Source: an uncultured Desulfovibrio sp. (lineage in GTDB: Bacteria; Desulfobacterota; Desulfovibrionia; Desulfovibrionales; Desulfovibrionaceae). From it: a DNA stretch of 50,470 nucleotides. The stretch lies in contig NZ_CALUWS010000019.1 of the NCBI RefSeq assembly GCF_944324525.1, positions 1 through 50,470 of the forward strand. Reading direction: 5' to 3'. Numbering within the stretch: position 1 is the stretch's first letter; every line of letters starts with the position of its first letter. The position numbers and the translations under genes are program-made. The notes below the pieces were generated by a model, which saw only the letters and a list, made by a program, of their open reading frames with translations, had not been told where the DNA came from and searched no databases. This document shows, one piece after another, positions 35,734-43,611 of this stretch.

Positions 35734-36453
35734 ATGTTCGGAAACCGACTGATTCATCTTGGCGGGGCGGTCTGCCTTGTCCTTGTCCTGCTTGGCGCAC
35801 ACGTCCCCGCGCGAGCGGCAAGCAAAACGACCTGCCCGGAAAAGGTCATTGACGTCCAGACCGTCACGGGAACGTATCTGGGCTGGTTCGAGACGGAGGA
35901 AGGGCTCAATACCATCGGCATTCAGGTTCCCGGTGAAACGGAACCCGTGTATATCGGCGCATCGGAAGAAGAAGCCAGAAAATTTTTCGGCAATGGTACG
36001 GGGCAGCGGGTGTCCGTCACCTGGCAGGTGGAGCAGATGTGGATAGACGAAACACGGGAATGTCTGCGTCTGGAAATCCTGAAGGAAGGCCATCCGCTCG
36101 ACGCAGCGGAACAAGGCTCCGCTGTGAAGGTGATCCCCGGACAATACAAGTACATGAGCACCCATGAAGATGCCTCGGGTGAGTTGCGGCTTTCCGCCCC
36201 GGATCCATCGGGAAAGTTTGCCGTTACCATCGAAACGATAAGCCCGCAACTGCATACCTGCGGCTTCAGCGGGTTCTGTACCCTCAAGGATGATATGCTG
36301 ATCTGCCGAAACGCGCCGGAATACGACGATGCAGAGAATCCTGATGCCTACGTCGGCATCAAGGTTTTGCAGAGCGGTCTTGAGATCGTGCATGGAAGCT
36401 ACGGCTGGTGTGGCGCAAAAGGATCAATGGTAGGCATCTATATGCTGAAATAG
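35734..36453 (+). CDS. Exported protein of unknown function
   Basis: A 239-residue protein with a signal peptide (LGGAVCLVLVLLGAHVPARA, cleavage near residue 28). The mature domain has strands suggesting a beta-barrel or OB-like N-terminal part (VIDVQTVTGTYLGWFETEEG, VSVTWQVEQMWIDETRECLR) and four cysteines in the second half that could pair. I recognise no named family. It has its own AACGGAGGAAACC site and no close neighbour on its strand. GC content is slightly below the window average. Confidence 0.6.
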   Translation: MFGNRLIHLGGAVCLVLVLLGAHVPARAASKTTCPEKVIDVQTVTGTYLGWFETEEGLNTIGIQVPGETEPVYIGASEEEARKFFGNGTGQRVSVTWQVEQMWIDETRECLRLEILKEGHPLDAAEQGSAVKVIPGQYKYMSTHEDASGELRLSAPDPSGKFAVTIETISPQLHTCGFSGFCTLKDDMLICRNAPEYDDAENPDAYVGIKVLQSGLEIVHGSYGWCGAKGSMVGIYMLK

Positions 36454-36502
36454 ACGGAGCTCAGGTGGACAGTGTTGATTGCGGAAAGCAAATTTCCCGA
36501 TT

Positions 36503-36599
36503 CTAGAGCGTTTCATCTTTGAAAAAGGTGAAACGCGAGGCGGCGGCACAGCGCCGCCCGGCCCAAAGTGAGCGGAAAAACCGCCTGAAAATGCTCTAG
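36503..36599 (+). repeat. Dispersed hairpin repeat R2, complete 97-base copy
   Basis: Ends are inverted: CTAGAGCGTTT at the left and AAAATGCTCTAG at the right. The core is GGCGGCGGCACAGCGCCGCC. This is the cleanest copy and defines the element's ends, with CTAG at both termini. Confidence 0.75.
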
Positions 36600-36656
36600 A
36601 AAAAAAACGGATAACCGTCAGAACAAGTCTGCGCGACTACCAATTTGAACGGCAAA

Positions 36657-36756
36657 AAGCCCCCTCCCTCGATCAGTTCACGCAGGGTAAGGGGGCCGTT
36701 TCATCCCCTTGCAGGAATGGAGCAGATAGAGCGTGCTCCTGTTTTCCCGTGCGGAG
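36657..36756 (-). pseudogene. Relic of the 3' end of a second hsdR
   Basis: About 100 bases align with the 3' end of hsdR at 26276-26375 on the same strand. Shared blocks include GATCAG, CAGGG-AAGGG, GGCCGTTTCATCC, TTGCAGGAA and CCTGTTTTCCCGTGCG, with small indels. Translated, pieces match the HsdR tail (FLQ-DETA). It lies just downstream of the unknown three-gene operon, as if that operon replaced the body of an hsdR gene. Confidence 0.7.
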
Positions 36757-36778
36757 ATCCATGCTGTGCTCTCTGTGT

Positions 36779-37501
36779 TCACGCCTTCTCCGGGTATTTT
36801 TCACAAATTTCATCCAAGGCGTCTTCATAAAGCTCTTCATTGTTTTTGTAGAGCTCAATCAGATTGGGAATCACTTCAGAAAGATAATTTCTAAAGAGGC
36901 GTATGCATATTTCTCCCACTGTCGCCATTTCACAAAACAAGGAATTATTTGCTTGTGACTTCATTGTAAAATCACATCCGCTACGTTCATATCCTCCCGG
37001 CTCCGCCAATTCGCGAAATGTGGAAAACGTTGCGTGTTCGTCAATTCCATCATCAAAAAATAAAAATTTCTTTTTATTTTTCGCAGTGAGACAGAAAATG
37101 CCTTCAGCAGTAATGATTACTTGTTCGCGGTCTCCATTAAGGAAGTCTGGATTTGCAATCAAGACAGTAACAAGGAGCTCATTTGTTGGTTCATCAGTAC
37201 ACACCCGATTACCCCACCAAAGTCCGTCTCCATTCTGATGCTCCAGGCTAGGATTGTAAATATGCTGCGTTCTAAACGTTGTGCTTGGAATACGATACCA
37301 CCAAAGTGCGCCGGCGCCGGGGTACGAAAATTCAGAAAATGCTTTTGTATTGCAAGAGCAAATACCATATTGGGGTTGTTTTCTCCCACTCTCATATCCA
37401 GCTTCCAACGTATCGCCATATTTTTCCACAGAGTAAGGAAATGAAAATTTTTCCCGGCATACATCATACACCATTTTCCGCCATTTGTTGTAGCTTTCCA
37501 T
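36779..37501 (-). CDS. Unknown protein, third gene of three-gene island operon
   Basis: A 240-residue soluble protein without signal peptide or membrane segment. It is acidic and aromatic-rich (GALWWYRIPSTTF, GDGLWWGNRVCTDEP, LFFDDGIDEHATFSTFRELA) and ends in a helical acidic tail (NEELYEDALDEICEKYPE). I recognise no family. Its ATG shares one base with the stop of the upstream gene (TAATG), so synthesis is coupled. Its codon and base use is clearly richer in A+T than the rest of the window, indicating transfer. By position it may be an immunity, chaperone or adaptor partner of the two Gly/Ala-rich proteins; that is inference. Confidence 0.65.
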   Translation of the reverse strand: MESYNKWRKMVYDVCREKFSFPYSVEKYGDTLEAGYESGRKQPQYGICSCNTKAFSEFSYPGAGALWWYRIPSTTFRTQHIYNPSLEHQNGDGLWWGNRVCTDEPTNELLVTVLIANPDFLNGDREQVIITAEGIFCLTAKNKKKFLFFDDGIDEHATFSTFRELAEPGGYERSGCDFTMKSQANNSLFCEMATVGEICIRLFRNYLSEVIPNLIELYKNNEELYEDALDEICEKYPEKA

Positions 37502-38475
37502 TACTCTTCTCCCAATTTGCTGTTTATATCCGATTCAAGCTCGGAAAGTCCCAGCTTTGCGGTTTCGCAAAGCCTACCTTCATCGTCCACGATGGTTATC
37601 CCGGCAAAGGCGTTTATCAGATCGCATACGGAACATGCGCGATACAGCTTTTCCTGCGTATCCAGGCCGGAGTTCTTGAGATCAGCACCGCGCAAATCCT
37701 GAATGGAGGGCAGCAGCTCCCGGGCGATTCCGTCAAGTCGGGCCAGAATCCTTTGGGAAAGTGCGGCCAGCCGGGCAATTTCCCTGAGCCGCTCATTTAT
37801 GACTTCGAATTCCTTTTCTTTCACCCGCATTTTTTCAAGTTCGCTCATCGCCTCGGCGCAAAGCGTTTCGGACTTTGCCCCAAGCGAGATGCCGGTGATA
37901 AGAAGCGCGGGGAGGGCAATCAGGCCCGTGAGGGCCAATGCGCCTCCGGCCATCCCCAATCCTCCCGCCGCCAGTGTGCCGCCGCCGAGCCATGCCAAGG
38001 TGGCGTTTACCGCCGCCGCTCCGGAGAGAGAGCTTATGGCGGTTCCTGTTCCCGCTGTTCCCAGCAGCCCCGCCAGCGAATAGGCGCCAAAGCTTACCAG
38101 CGCTCCCGTTACGCCCCCCGCCGCCAGCCCCGTGGCCGTGCCACAGGCTATTGCGCTTGCCGTATCGCAGGCTTTTTCACATACCGCGGACGGCCTGATG
38201 GATGGTAACTGTTCTTTAGTCCCCTTGAATTCAACAGTTGCCCCCTCGGGTATTTGCAAGGCCTGCAGGGCATTGAGGAGCTGAGTGTACGTCCCCCCGT
38301 CCTTCTTGAACGTATCCCGTTTGAGCTTTCCCAGCTTGCGGAGCGCGACTCTGGCTTTTTCCCGTTCACCTGCACAGGCGCCCTCAATGGCACGCTGATA
38401 GTGCGGCAGACGCTCCGCTATCTTGCTTGCTTGTTGTATATTATCATAAATCGTGAATGGATTGAGCGTAACCAT
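37501..38475 (-). CDS. Unknown protein with long glycine-zipper hydrophobic region
   Basis: A 324-residue protein. Residues 1-100 are mainly helical and basic; 105-200 form a long Gly/Ala-rich hydrophobic stretch (GTATGLAAGGVTGALVSFGA, LAWLGGGTLAAGGLGMAGGA, LTGLIALPALLITGISLGA) of the kind that inserts in or oligomerises at membranes. Residues 205-260 look coiled (AMSELEKMRVKEKEFEVINE), with an acidic C-terminus. I know similar zipper regions from uncharacterised proteins of mobile islands, but no function. It starts 6 bases after the stop of the 513-residue gene, with a GAGGG site. A pore-forming or membrane-disrupting effector is a fair hypothesis, not shown. Confidence 0.65.
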   Translation of the reverse strand: MVTLNPFTIYDNIQQASKIAERLPHYQRAIEGACAGEREKARVALRKLGKLKRDTFKKDGGTYTQLLNALQALQIPEGATVEFKGTKEQLPSIRPSAVCEKACDTASAIACGTATGLAAGGVTGALVSFGAYSLAGLLGTAGTGTAISSLSGAAAVNATLAWLGGGTLAAGGLGMAGGALALTGLIALPALLITGISLGAKSETLCAEAMSELEKMRVKEKEFEVINERLREIARLAALSQRILARLDGIARELLPSIQDLRGADLKNSGLDTQEKLYRACSVCDLINAFAGITIVDDEGRLCETAKLGLSELESDINSKLGEE

Positions 38476-38481
38476 ATTCCC

Positions 38482-40131
38482 TCACAAAGAGTCGAGCATT
38501 GCCCTGAACGCGGAAAAACTTTCATACCGCAATTTCGTATTGAGCGTCTTTGCCATCTGTTGCGCACCTTTTTCAAATTCTTCAAGGGAAGAATTTCGCT
38601 CCATCATTTCAAGGGCTTCATTGCTCTCCTGTTCTATTTTTGCAAAATAGTTTTCAAACGTGGTGAAAAGCTCAAATCTGTACTCCTCCCACTTGCGGCA
38701 GGCAGCACGTGCTCTGGCACGGGTTTCCTCATATCGCTCCCTGGCTGCCCGCGCTTTCCTGATGGCAAAAATGCTTTCGGTAAAGCATAGCGAACTCAGC
38801 GCACAGGCAATGGTCGCTCCCACGACGGCTCCCACCACGGGAACAGGCAAGAGTATCTGCCCCGCAGTTCCGCCCCAAACCCCGGCCAGAGCGGCAACAC
38901 CTTTTTGCCCCAGTTCTTCCACCGCAGCGCCCGCATCGATCTCGCCTGCCGCCAATCGCGACAGCGTTTTTGCCACATCTACCGTAGCAGATGCGATCAT
39001 TCCCGGCAGAGCGGTCCCGGCAAGGGAGCGCAGCACGGCTTTATCCGATTGCTGCATGGCCCCCTTTGCCACGCTTCCCACCGCCGCCCCTGCATATCCC
39101 ATCAGTGCGGATTTTCCGGCATCTGCGGCTATGCCGGCTATGGCATCTTCAAACTCGATATTGCCTCTGTACACCTGCAGCAAATGGAGACCTGTCGAGA
39201 CCGCCGCGCCGGCGACCAGCCCCGCGCAAGCGCCCTGCTTGCCCGCCTCATGGGCCACACGTCCCATTTCCAGAGCTGTTGCGAGTTCAGGATGCTCTCG
39301 CAGGAAGAGGGCATCCTCCGTGGTCATGCCGCTGTCGCGTATGTTTTTTTCCAGAGCATCAAAATTGTCCGCTTGCGCCCTGCATTTTTCCGCTTGTTCC
39401 GCCAGTCCCTTTTCTTCCAGCCGATCCGCTTTGATACGGAAATGGCGGCTTTGTTGTCGGCAATGCTCCTTTCCGCACTCCACCTGCTCACTGGGAAGGT
39501 CAAGCGGGATGCCTTGATAACGGGAAAAATCGTTCCTGCCCCCACCTTCCCCAAGTGCGATTTTATTCAGCAGGTTCTTGTAGTTCCCAACAAATTTCAT
39601 TTGTGAGCCGGAATTTCCTACTACCTGCCCTCCACGAAGTTCGATGTGGTCGAAACGCTGATCATTATGCGGAAATCCGGGGGCATCATCCGTCCTCATG
39701 CTCCGTCTGGCACGCCCATCAATAATATTTCGCGCATTATCCCGGCTTACTTTATTGACTTCTGCGGAGAATCCCGCCTGCTGCTTGATATTCTGCTCTG
39801 CATAATCAGGGTTGACCCTGGAATTTGCAATATCTTTCAATCCCTTGAATCTACGAAGTGTTTGCTGATCGAATCCGGTGTACCCCTTGACGAATTCCGC
39901 ATTTGCCGAACCATAGCGATCAACAATCTCCGCATTCTCGACAAGAGTCGCTGCAGTGCGAATTTTTTCGCAGTCGCCCTTGATGCTGTCATGTTCATCA
40001 TTACACATATGACACACCGCCAATTCATGACCGGTCTTTATCGACCATCAATCCGGGATCTGGGCCGCCAAGAACTCAGGGGAAAGTATGCTGGTCAAAC
40101 CCACCGTGTTCAGGAGTTTCCAGGCAGCCAT
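38482..40131 (-). CDS. Unknown large protein, first gene of operon, in-frame TGA at codon 28
   Basis: The open part (from 40047) gives a protein of about 520 residues. Near its start is a Cys/His cluster (CHMCNDEHDSIKGDC) that could bind zinc. Next comes a conserved-looking region (EFVKGYTGFDQQTLRRFKGL, NPDYAEQNIKQQAGFSAEVN, QRFDHIELRGGQVVGNSGSQ), a helical Cys/His-containing part, a Gly/Ala-rich hydrophobic region (about 260-415 counted from 40023), and a coiled coil. Upstream and in the same frame, an ATG at 40131 opens MAAWKLLNTVGLTSILSPEF and LAAQIPD, then TGA (40048-40050), then WSIKTGHELAVC. No good start with a ribosome site exists after the TGA, so the gene was probably longer and is now interrupted, or TGA is read through. 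No family name can be given; an effector-like architecture is plausible. Confidence 0.6.
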
Positions 40132-40395
40132 TCTTCAAAATTTCCCACCCTGCGAGGCATGACAATCAGGCGAGACAGGAATCACCCGTGTGCTTGAGAA
40201 CACAATTCAACCTCTTGTATCAATTAAGATTCTAGCGATTTTTTCACTTGGTGGAAAGTACGTAAAATTGATGCAACTGATGCTGTACGGCAGAACATCA
40301 GCACGACAATCAAAAAAAATTTGTTGTGCTGAAGTGGGTATAGCGGGCACTTACCCTCCGCCCACCTATCTCATACATACTCTTTAGTGATTTTT
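40132..40395 (-). promoter_or_regulatory. Control region of the three-gene operon
   Basis: An AT-rich 260-base region upstream of the operon. It includes an inverted pair CTGATG / CATCAG (about 40279-40304) and A/T runs, consistent with a promoter firing leftward. No exact promoter boxes are assigned. Confidence 0.35.
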
Positions 40396-40996
40396 ATGTC
40401 AATAATTGATTTTTATGCTGTTTTTTTTGAGGGGAAGTTCTCATGTACCCTTTTCCACCAGGAAAGGAGGACAGCAATATCCCGAAGCAAAGTACGACCC
40501 AGGATTCACCAGACGGGCACGACGTGGCGGCCGGCATTCCTCCCCGGCACAAGGCTGAAAGGCTGTCCGCCTGCCTCGGCAGCAGAAAGCCTGTCGGCCT
40601 GCACGGTATTCACAGCACAAGGACATCGTCGTTCTCCAGCATGGCGTCGCATCCTTTTTCGGTGGCATCACTCCTTCCACGGGCAAGGTCCACGGCACAT
40701 CGTCAGTAGCGCAGCCCGTCCCTTTGCATCCCAGTGTAGACGCGCAATGCTCCATAATCCGGAAACGTCAAAAAAATTTTTTCAGGGGATGGTTCCGCAT
40801 CAGCAACTCCCCCCCGCACAGCAGGCCGGATAACGAAGCGGCATACAAAACGCCCCCTTTCCGCACGGAACGGAAAGGGGGCGTTTCAGTTGGAAAAACA
40901 GTGGTCGACTATTTCCAGGGATATACAAGATCAGAGCAGACCCTGCCGGGCAGCCTCAGTCCAGACAAATGGGGAATATTTCTTGAGAAACCCCTC
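40396..40996. repeat. Duplicated unit, copy A (XRE gene deleted, HNH gene kept)
   Basis: This stretch matches 46982-47955: a leader with ATGTCAATAATTG, TTTTTATGCTGTTTTTT, GTACCCTTTTCCA and AGGAAAGGAGGACAG, then the trailer (CACAAGGACATCGTCGTTCT, GACGCGCAATGCTCCATAAT), the hairpin, and the last codons of the HNH gene. In this copy the leader's ribosome site at 40460-40474 joins directly to AATATCCCG of the trailer. The whole XRE coding region present in copy B (about 47058-47438) is missing. Confidence 0.85.
40849..40886. terminator. Strong bidirectional terminator, copy A
   Basis: A 15-base-pair stem AACGCCCCCTTTCCG / CGGAAAGGGGGCGTT with a 7-base loop, T's on one side and A's on the other. 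Ends the HNH gene transcript from the right. The same hairpin is at 47808-47844. Confidence 0.85.
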
Positions 40997-41530
40997 TGTT
41001 ACCTCCCCTTCGCAATAGAACTGGTAATGCTTGGCACGCATTTCGTTATGGGCAGGACTATCCAGTTTCAGCCGGTCTATGCTTGCCTGAATCTTTTGTT
41101 GCAGAGAGGCAGGCAACTGCGGGTTGGGAAAAATATGCCCGCTTACAAGTTCCAGATAAAACCAACCATCCTCGATTTCAAAAGGATCGAGAATATCCGT
41201 GAAGTCCCTTTTGCGGCTGTTTATTGCGGAACAGGCCAGACGGTAATTGCGCCATTCGTACGCAAGATCAGGGCGCAAAGACTTGGGGAGAAAATGCTCT
41301 ACGTGTCCAGTCCCTGTAGTTCTTTCAAAGAAAACGGCAAGATAGGCGCAAACTCCGTCATAGTTATGATACAGTTCATCTAGACAGGCCCGCCAGTAGG
41401 GAGGCAGTTCCGTCCCTGACGGCAGGGGAGCTGTGATGTCGATATGATGTTTCTCCAGCCAGCGCAGACCCTTTTGGCGAACTTGTGTATCGAAATCTTT
41501 CGGTTCTGGCTGCGGTATCACCGGAATCAT
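40931..41530 (-). CDS. HNH endonuclease-like protein (Septu PtuB-like)
   Basis: A 199-residue protein with an HNH-type core: YDGVCAYLAVFF (about 57-68), GHVEHFLPKSLRPDLAYEW (75-93), NYRLACSAINSRK (95-107), then DILDPFEIEDGWFYLELV. His-76, His-79 and the NxxK region fit the nuclease centre; the usual CxxC is reduced to CAYL, so the structural zinc may be absent. Partnership with the ATPase upstream is the arrangement of Septu (PtuA-PtuB) phage defence. The ATG at 41530 overlaps the ATPase stop as ATGA; a GTG at 41539 is less likely. The last 21 codons are duplicated at 47890-47955. Confidence 0.75.
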   Translation of the reverse strand: MIPVIPQPEPKDFDTQVRQKGLRWLEKHHIDITAPLPSGTELPPYWRACLDELYHNYDGVCAYLAVFFERTTGTGHVEHFLPKSLRPDLAYEWRNYRLACSAINSRKRDFTDILDPFEIEDGWFYLELVSGHIFPNPQLPASLQQKIQASIDRLKLDSPAHNEMRAKHYQFYCEGEVTEGFLKKYSPFVWTEAARQGLL

Positions 41531-42804
41531 GCCAGCCACCCCTTTTTTCCCGCCACAAAGCGCCAGCGGATCCAGAAAGGATCGGTGTCTGAAAGCACGC
41601 CGCGTAATTGCTGATCCAGCTTTTGCGCATCTTCCGGGCCGAAGCTTTCATTGCTCAATGCCTGTGTGGCCTCTTCCAGAACCTTTTCCGCTTCCCGAGG
41701 ATAGCCGGACGGCAAATCAAAGGCTTCGCTGGTAAGCCAGTTGGAGACATTCCCCTGCCGCAGGAAGGGCCGCTGCGTCAGGAGGACTTTGCCGTCGTTG
41801 AGATCGAGGTCGAACCAGGCATCCTTCGCCGCATCGAACAGGGTTTCCACAGAGGCCATGATCAGCGGCGAATGCGTTGCAACGATGAGCTGCATTTCCC
41901 TGTCGGGACGTAACGTCTCCATGACCTGCATCAGGGCCGGTATGACCGTGCGCTGCCACTTGGGATGCAGATGCGCCTCCGCTTCATCTATCAGAAATAC
42001 CGCCCGGCTTTCCGGCTCTTCCCCCGTCAATTCCCGGGCTTTCAAATGTTCCTCCCAGCACCAGACAAGAAAATAGGCCAGCGAAATGATGCGACGCATA
42101 CCGGAAGACGCATGCAGCACGGGGACTTCCTGCCCATACGGCATACGCAGCGTCGGCATATCCCGCGCATCGTCAAGGCTGATGCGCGTCAATTTGCCGG
42201 GAACAAGTTTTTCCTCCCCGGAAGGCGACAGCACCGCAAGCACCGCCTCCAACGACGAAAAGGCTTGCCCCTTTTCCTTTTGCCAGCCTGCCCAGTCCCG
42301 GATCAGGCCGTTGCAGAGCCATGCGCCGTCCGAATTTTCAAGTCCGTTCCAGACTTCCTCAGGACTGAAAACATACGCCGGAGGACGCGCTTTTCCCTCC
42401 TCCCGCTTCGACTTCCAGTAATTGCGTGCCGGGTCCCATACCGCGAAACTGCCGTCCGCCATAGCGTAGAAAATCAGACCGGGATTGGCGGGACCCGCCT
42501 TTATGGGCCATTCCTGTTCGCGGGGCTTGAACGTGCTTTCGCTTTCTATGGGTTTGGATGCGGCGGAAAAACGGGCCTTGATAGTTGCCGGTTGTTTTTT
42601 GTCTGTGGGCAGGGCTGTCTTGCCTGCGGTCAGATGCGGATTGACCTCGGCCGGCCAGGTGCGTGTCATGGCCCACCAGAGAATATCGAGGAGAAAACTT
42701 TTTCCTAGTCCGTTGTCTCCGGTCAGCAGATTCAAGCGGCTGCCAAAGTCCAGCTCCATGCCGGGGACCGGTCCCACATTGGCTATGCCAAGATGCATTA
42801 TCAT
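41527..42804 (-). CDS. AAA/ABC-type ATPase (Septu PtuA-like)
   Basis: A 425-residue ATPase of the AAA_15/AAA_21, OLD-like group. It starts with IANVGPVPGMELDFGSRLNL and Walker A TGDNGLGKSFLLD (28-40). Later come VLHASSGMRRIISLAYFLVW (signature-like), Walker B AVFLIDEAEAHLHPKWQ and the switch His in LIVATHSPLIMAS. Such ATPases sense invading DNA or phage proteins and control a partner nuclease. It has an AAAGGAG site and is coupled to the HNH gene by the ATGA overlap. A Septu-like defence pair is the best reading; other ATPase-nuclease systems (retron Ec78-like without the RT) share this pair, and no reverse transcriptase is present here. Confidence 0.8.
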   Translation of the reverse strand: MIMHLGIANVGPVPGMELDFGSRLNLLTGDNGLGKSFLLDILWWAMTRTWPAEVNPHLTAGKTALPTDKKQPATIKARFSAASKPIESESTFKPREQEWPIKAGPANPGLIFYAMADGSFAVWDPARNYWKSKREEGKARPPAYVFSPEEVWNGLENSDGAWLCNGLIRDWAGWQKEKGQAFSSLEAVLAVLSPSGEEKLVPGKLTRISLDDARDMPTLRMPYGQEVPVLHASSGMRRIISLAYFLVWCWEEHLKARELTGEEPESRAVFLIDEAEAHLHPKWQRTVIPALMQVMETLRPDREMQLIVATHSPLIMASVETLFDAAKDAWFDLDLNDGKVLLTQRPFLRQGNVSNWLTSEAFDLPSGYPREAEKVLEEATQALSNESFGPEDAQKLDQQLRGVLSDTDPFWIRWRFVAGKKGWLA

Positions 42805-43008
42805 GGCGGAAGCTCCTTTTCTTTCACATATCTGCCTTGGCGCACCGGAGACGCCGGGCCAGCGGGAATGCATTGCCGACGATTCTGCCCAGCGGGGCCT
42901 CCCGGAGTTCTATGTCCTTTTTTGAGAAATTTATCCAGCCCTTGCCCGCCGTACTGTTTCGGCGAGAAGCCCACCCCCCGATCAAGCAGCGAAGAGCGTC
43001 AACAGGCC

Positions 43009-43611
43009 CTAAAAAAGCGTATAAATAAAGGGGGCGATGACCGACGTCTGGGCGAAGAACAGCAGCACGCCAAGGGACAGCAGCAAAATGAGCAGCGGCA
43101 GGAGGAACCATTGTCCATGACGGGCAAAGTGCTGCAACACCTGGACGAGCGTCGCCAGCAGGCCTCTTCCGTTCGCGCCATCCTGCACGAGGGTGCGGGT
43201 CCGCTTGGGCTGCCAGCCGCAGATCCGGCCCGCTCCATCCTCCCAACGGACTGCCGGAACGTCGCTCCCGGCATGCGTCAACCGGGCCAGCGGGGTCAGC
43301 AGAACAAGATAGATGCAGGCCAGCAGAGCCGAAAAGACAAGATGCCCGAACTTGCCCATGACGCGCTGAAACAGGGCCGCCGGTCCGGCAAGGCACAAGG
43401 GACAGGCAATGCCCGCCAGCAGGATGAGCGCCCCGCCGAAACAGAACGTCAGATAGAATCCGTCGGAGTGCGTTTCCCCGATGAAATAGCCGAACCAGCC
43501 GTACAGCCCGGCGGCCGTGCCGATGATCTGGCCGAAGGCCGCGCTGCGGCGGACATCTTCCCGGAACAGGCGCATCCTGAGCGCCTGCATGTAAGCGTTT
43601 GAGCTAGTCAA
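43009..43611 (-). CDS. SxtJ-like / DUF5989 fusion membrane protein
   Basis: A 200-residue protein. The N-terminal part has hydrophobic helices (FGQIIGTAAGLYGWFGYFIG, YLTFCFGGALILLAGIA, LVFSALLACIYLVLLTPLA) like the SxtJ family. The C-terminal 55 residues (LLATLVQVLQHFARHGQWFL, LPLLILLLSLGVLLFFAQ, then SVIAPFIYTLF) match the small DUF5989 protein that is usually a separate gene beside carbamoyltransferases. The start is a TTG at 43611 supported by GAGGAGG at 7 bases; the ATG at 43590 has no ribosome site. It overlaps the carbamoyltransferase gene by 8 bases. Function unknown; probably a membrane partner of that enzyme. Confidence 0.7.
   Translation of the reverse strand: MTSSNAYMQALRMRLFREDVRRSAAFGQIIGTAAGLYGWFGYFIGETHSDGFYLTFCFGGALILLAGIACPLCLAGPAALFQRVMGKFGHLVFSALLACIYLVLLTPLARLTHAGSDVPAVRWEDGAGRICGWQPKRTRTLVQDGANGRGLLATLVQVLQHFARHGQWFLLPLLILLLSLGVLLFFAQTSVIAPFIYTLF

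Noticed and set aside
37279-38208. 309-codon plus-strand frame opposite the glycine-zipper gene
   Set aside because: The minus-strand gene has a ribosome site and coupled neighbours; this frame has neither.
40048-40050. Selenocysteine codon in the 513-residue gene
   Set aside because: No redox motif is seen around the TGA and no SECIS element was identified by eye; nonsense mutation is simpler. The TGA itself is reported.
40931-42804. Retron of the ATPase-HNH effector type
   Set aside because: No reverse transcriptase gene or msr-msd like region lies beside the pair.
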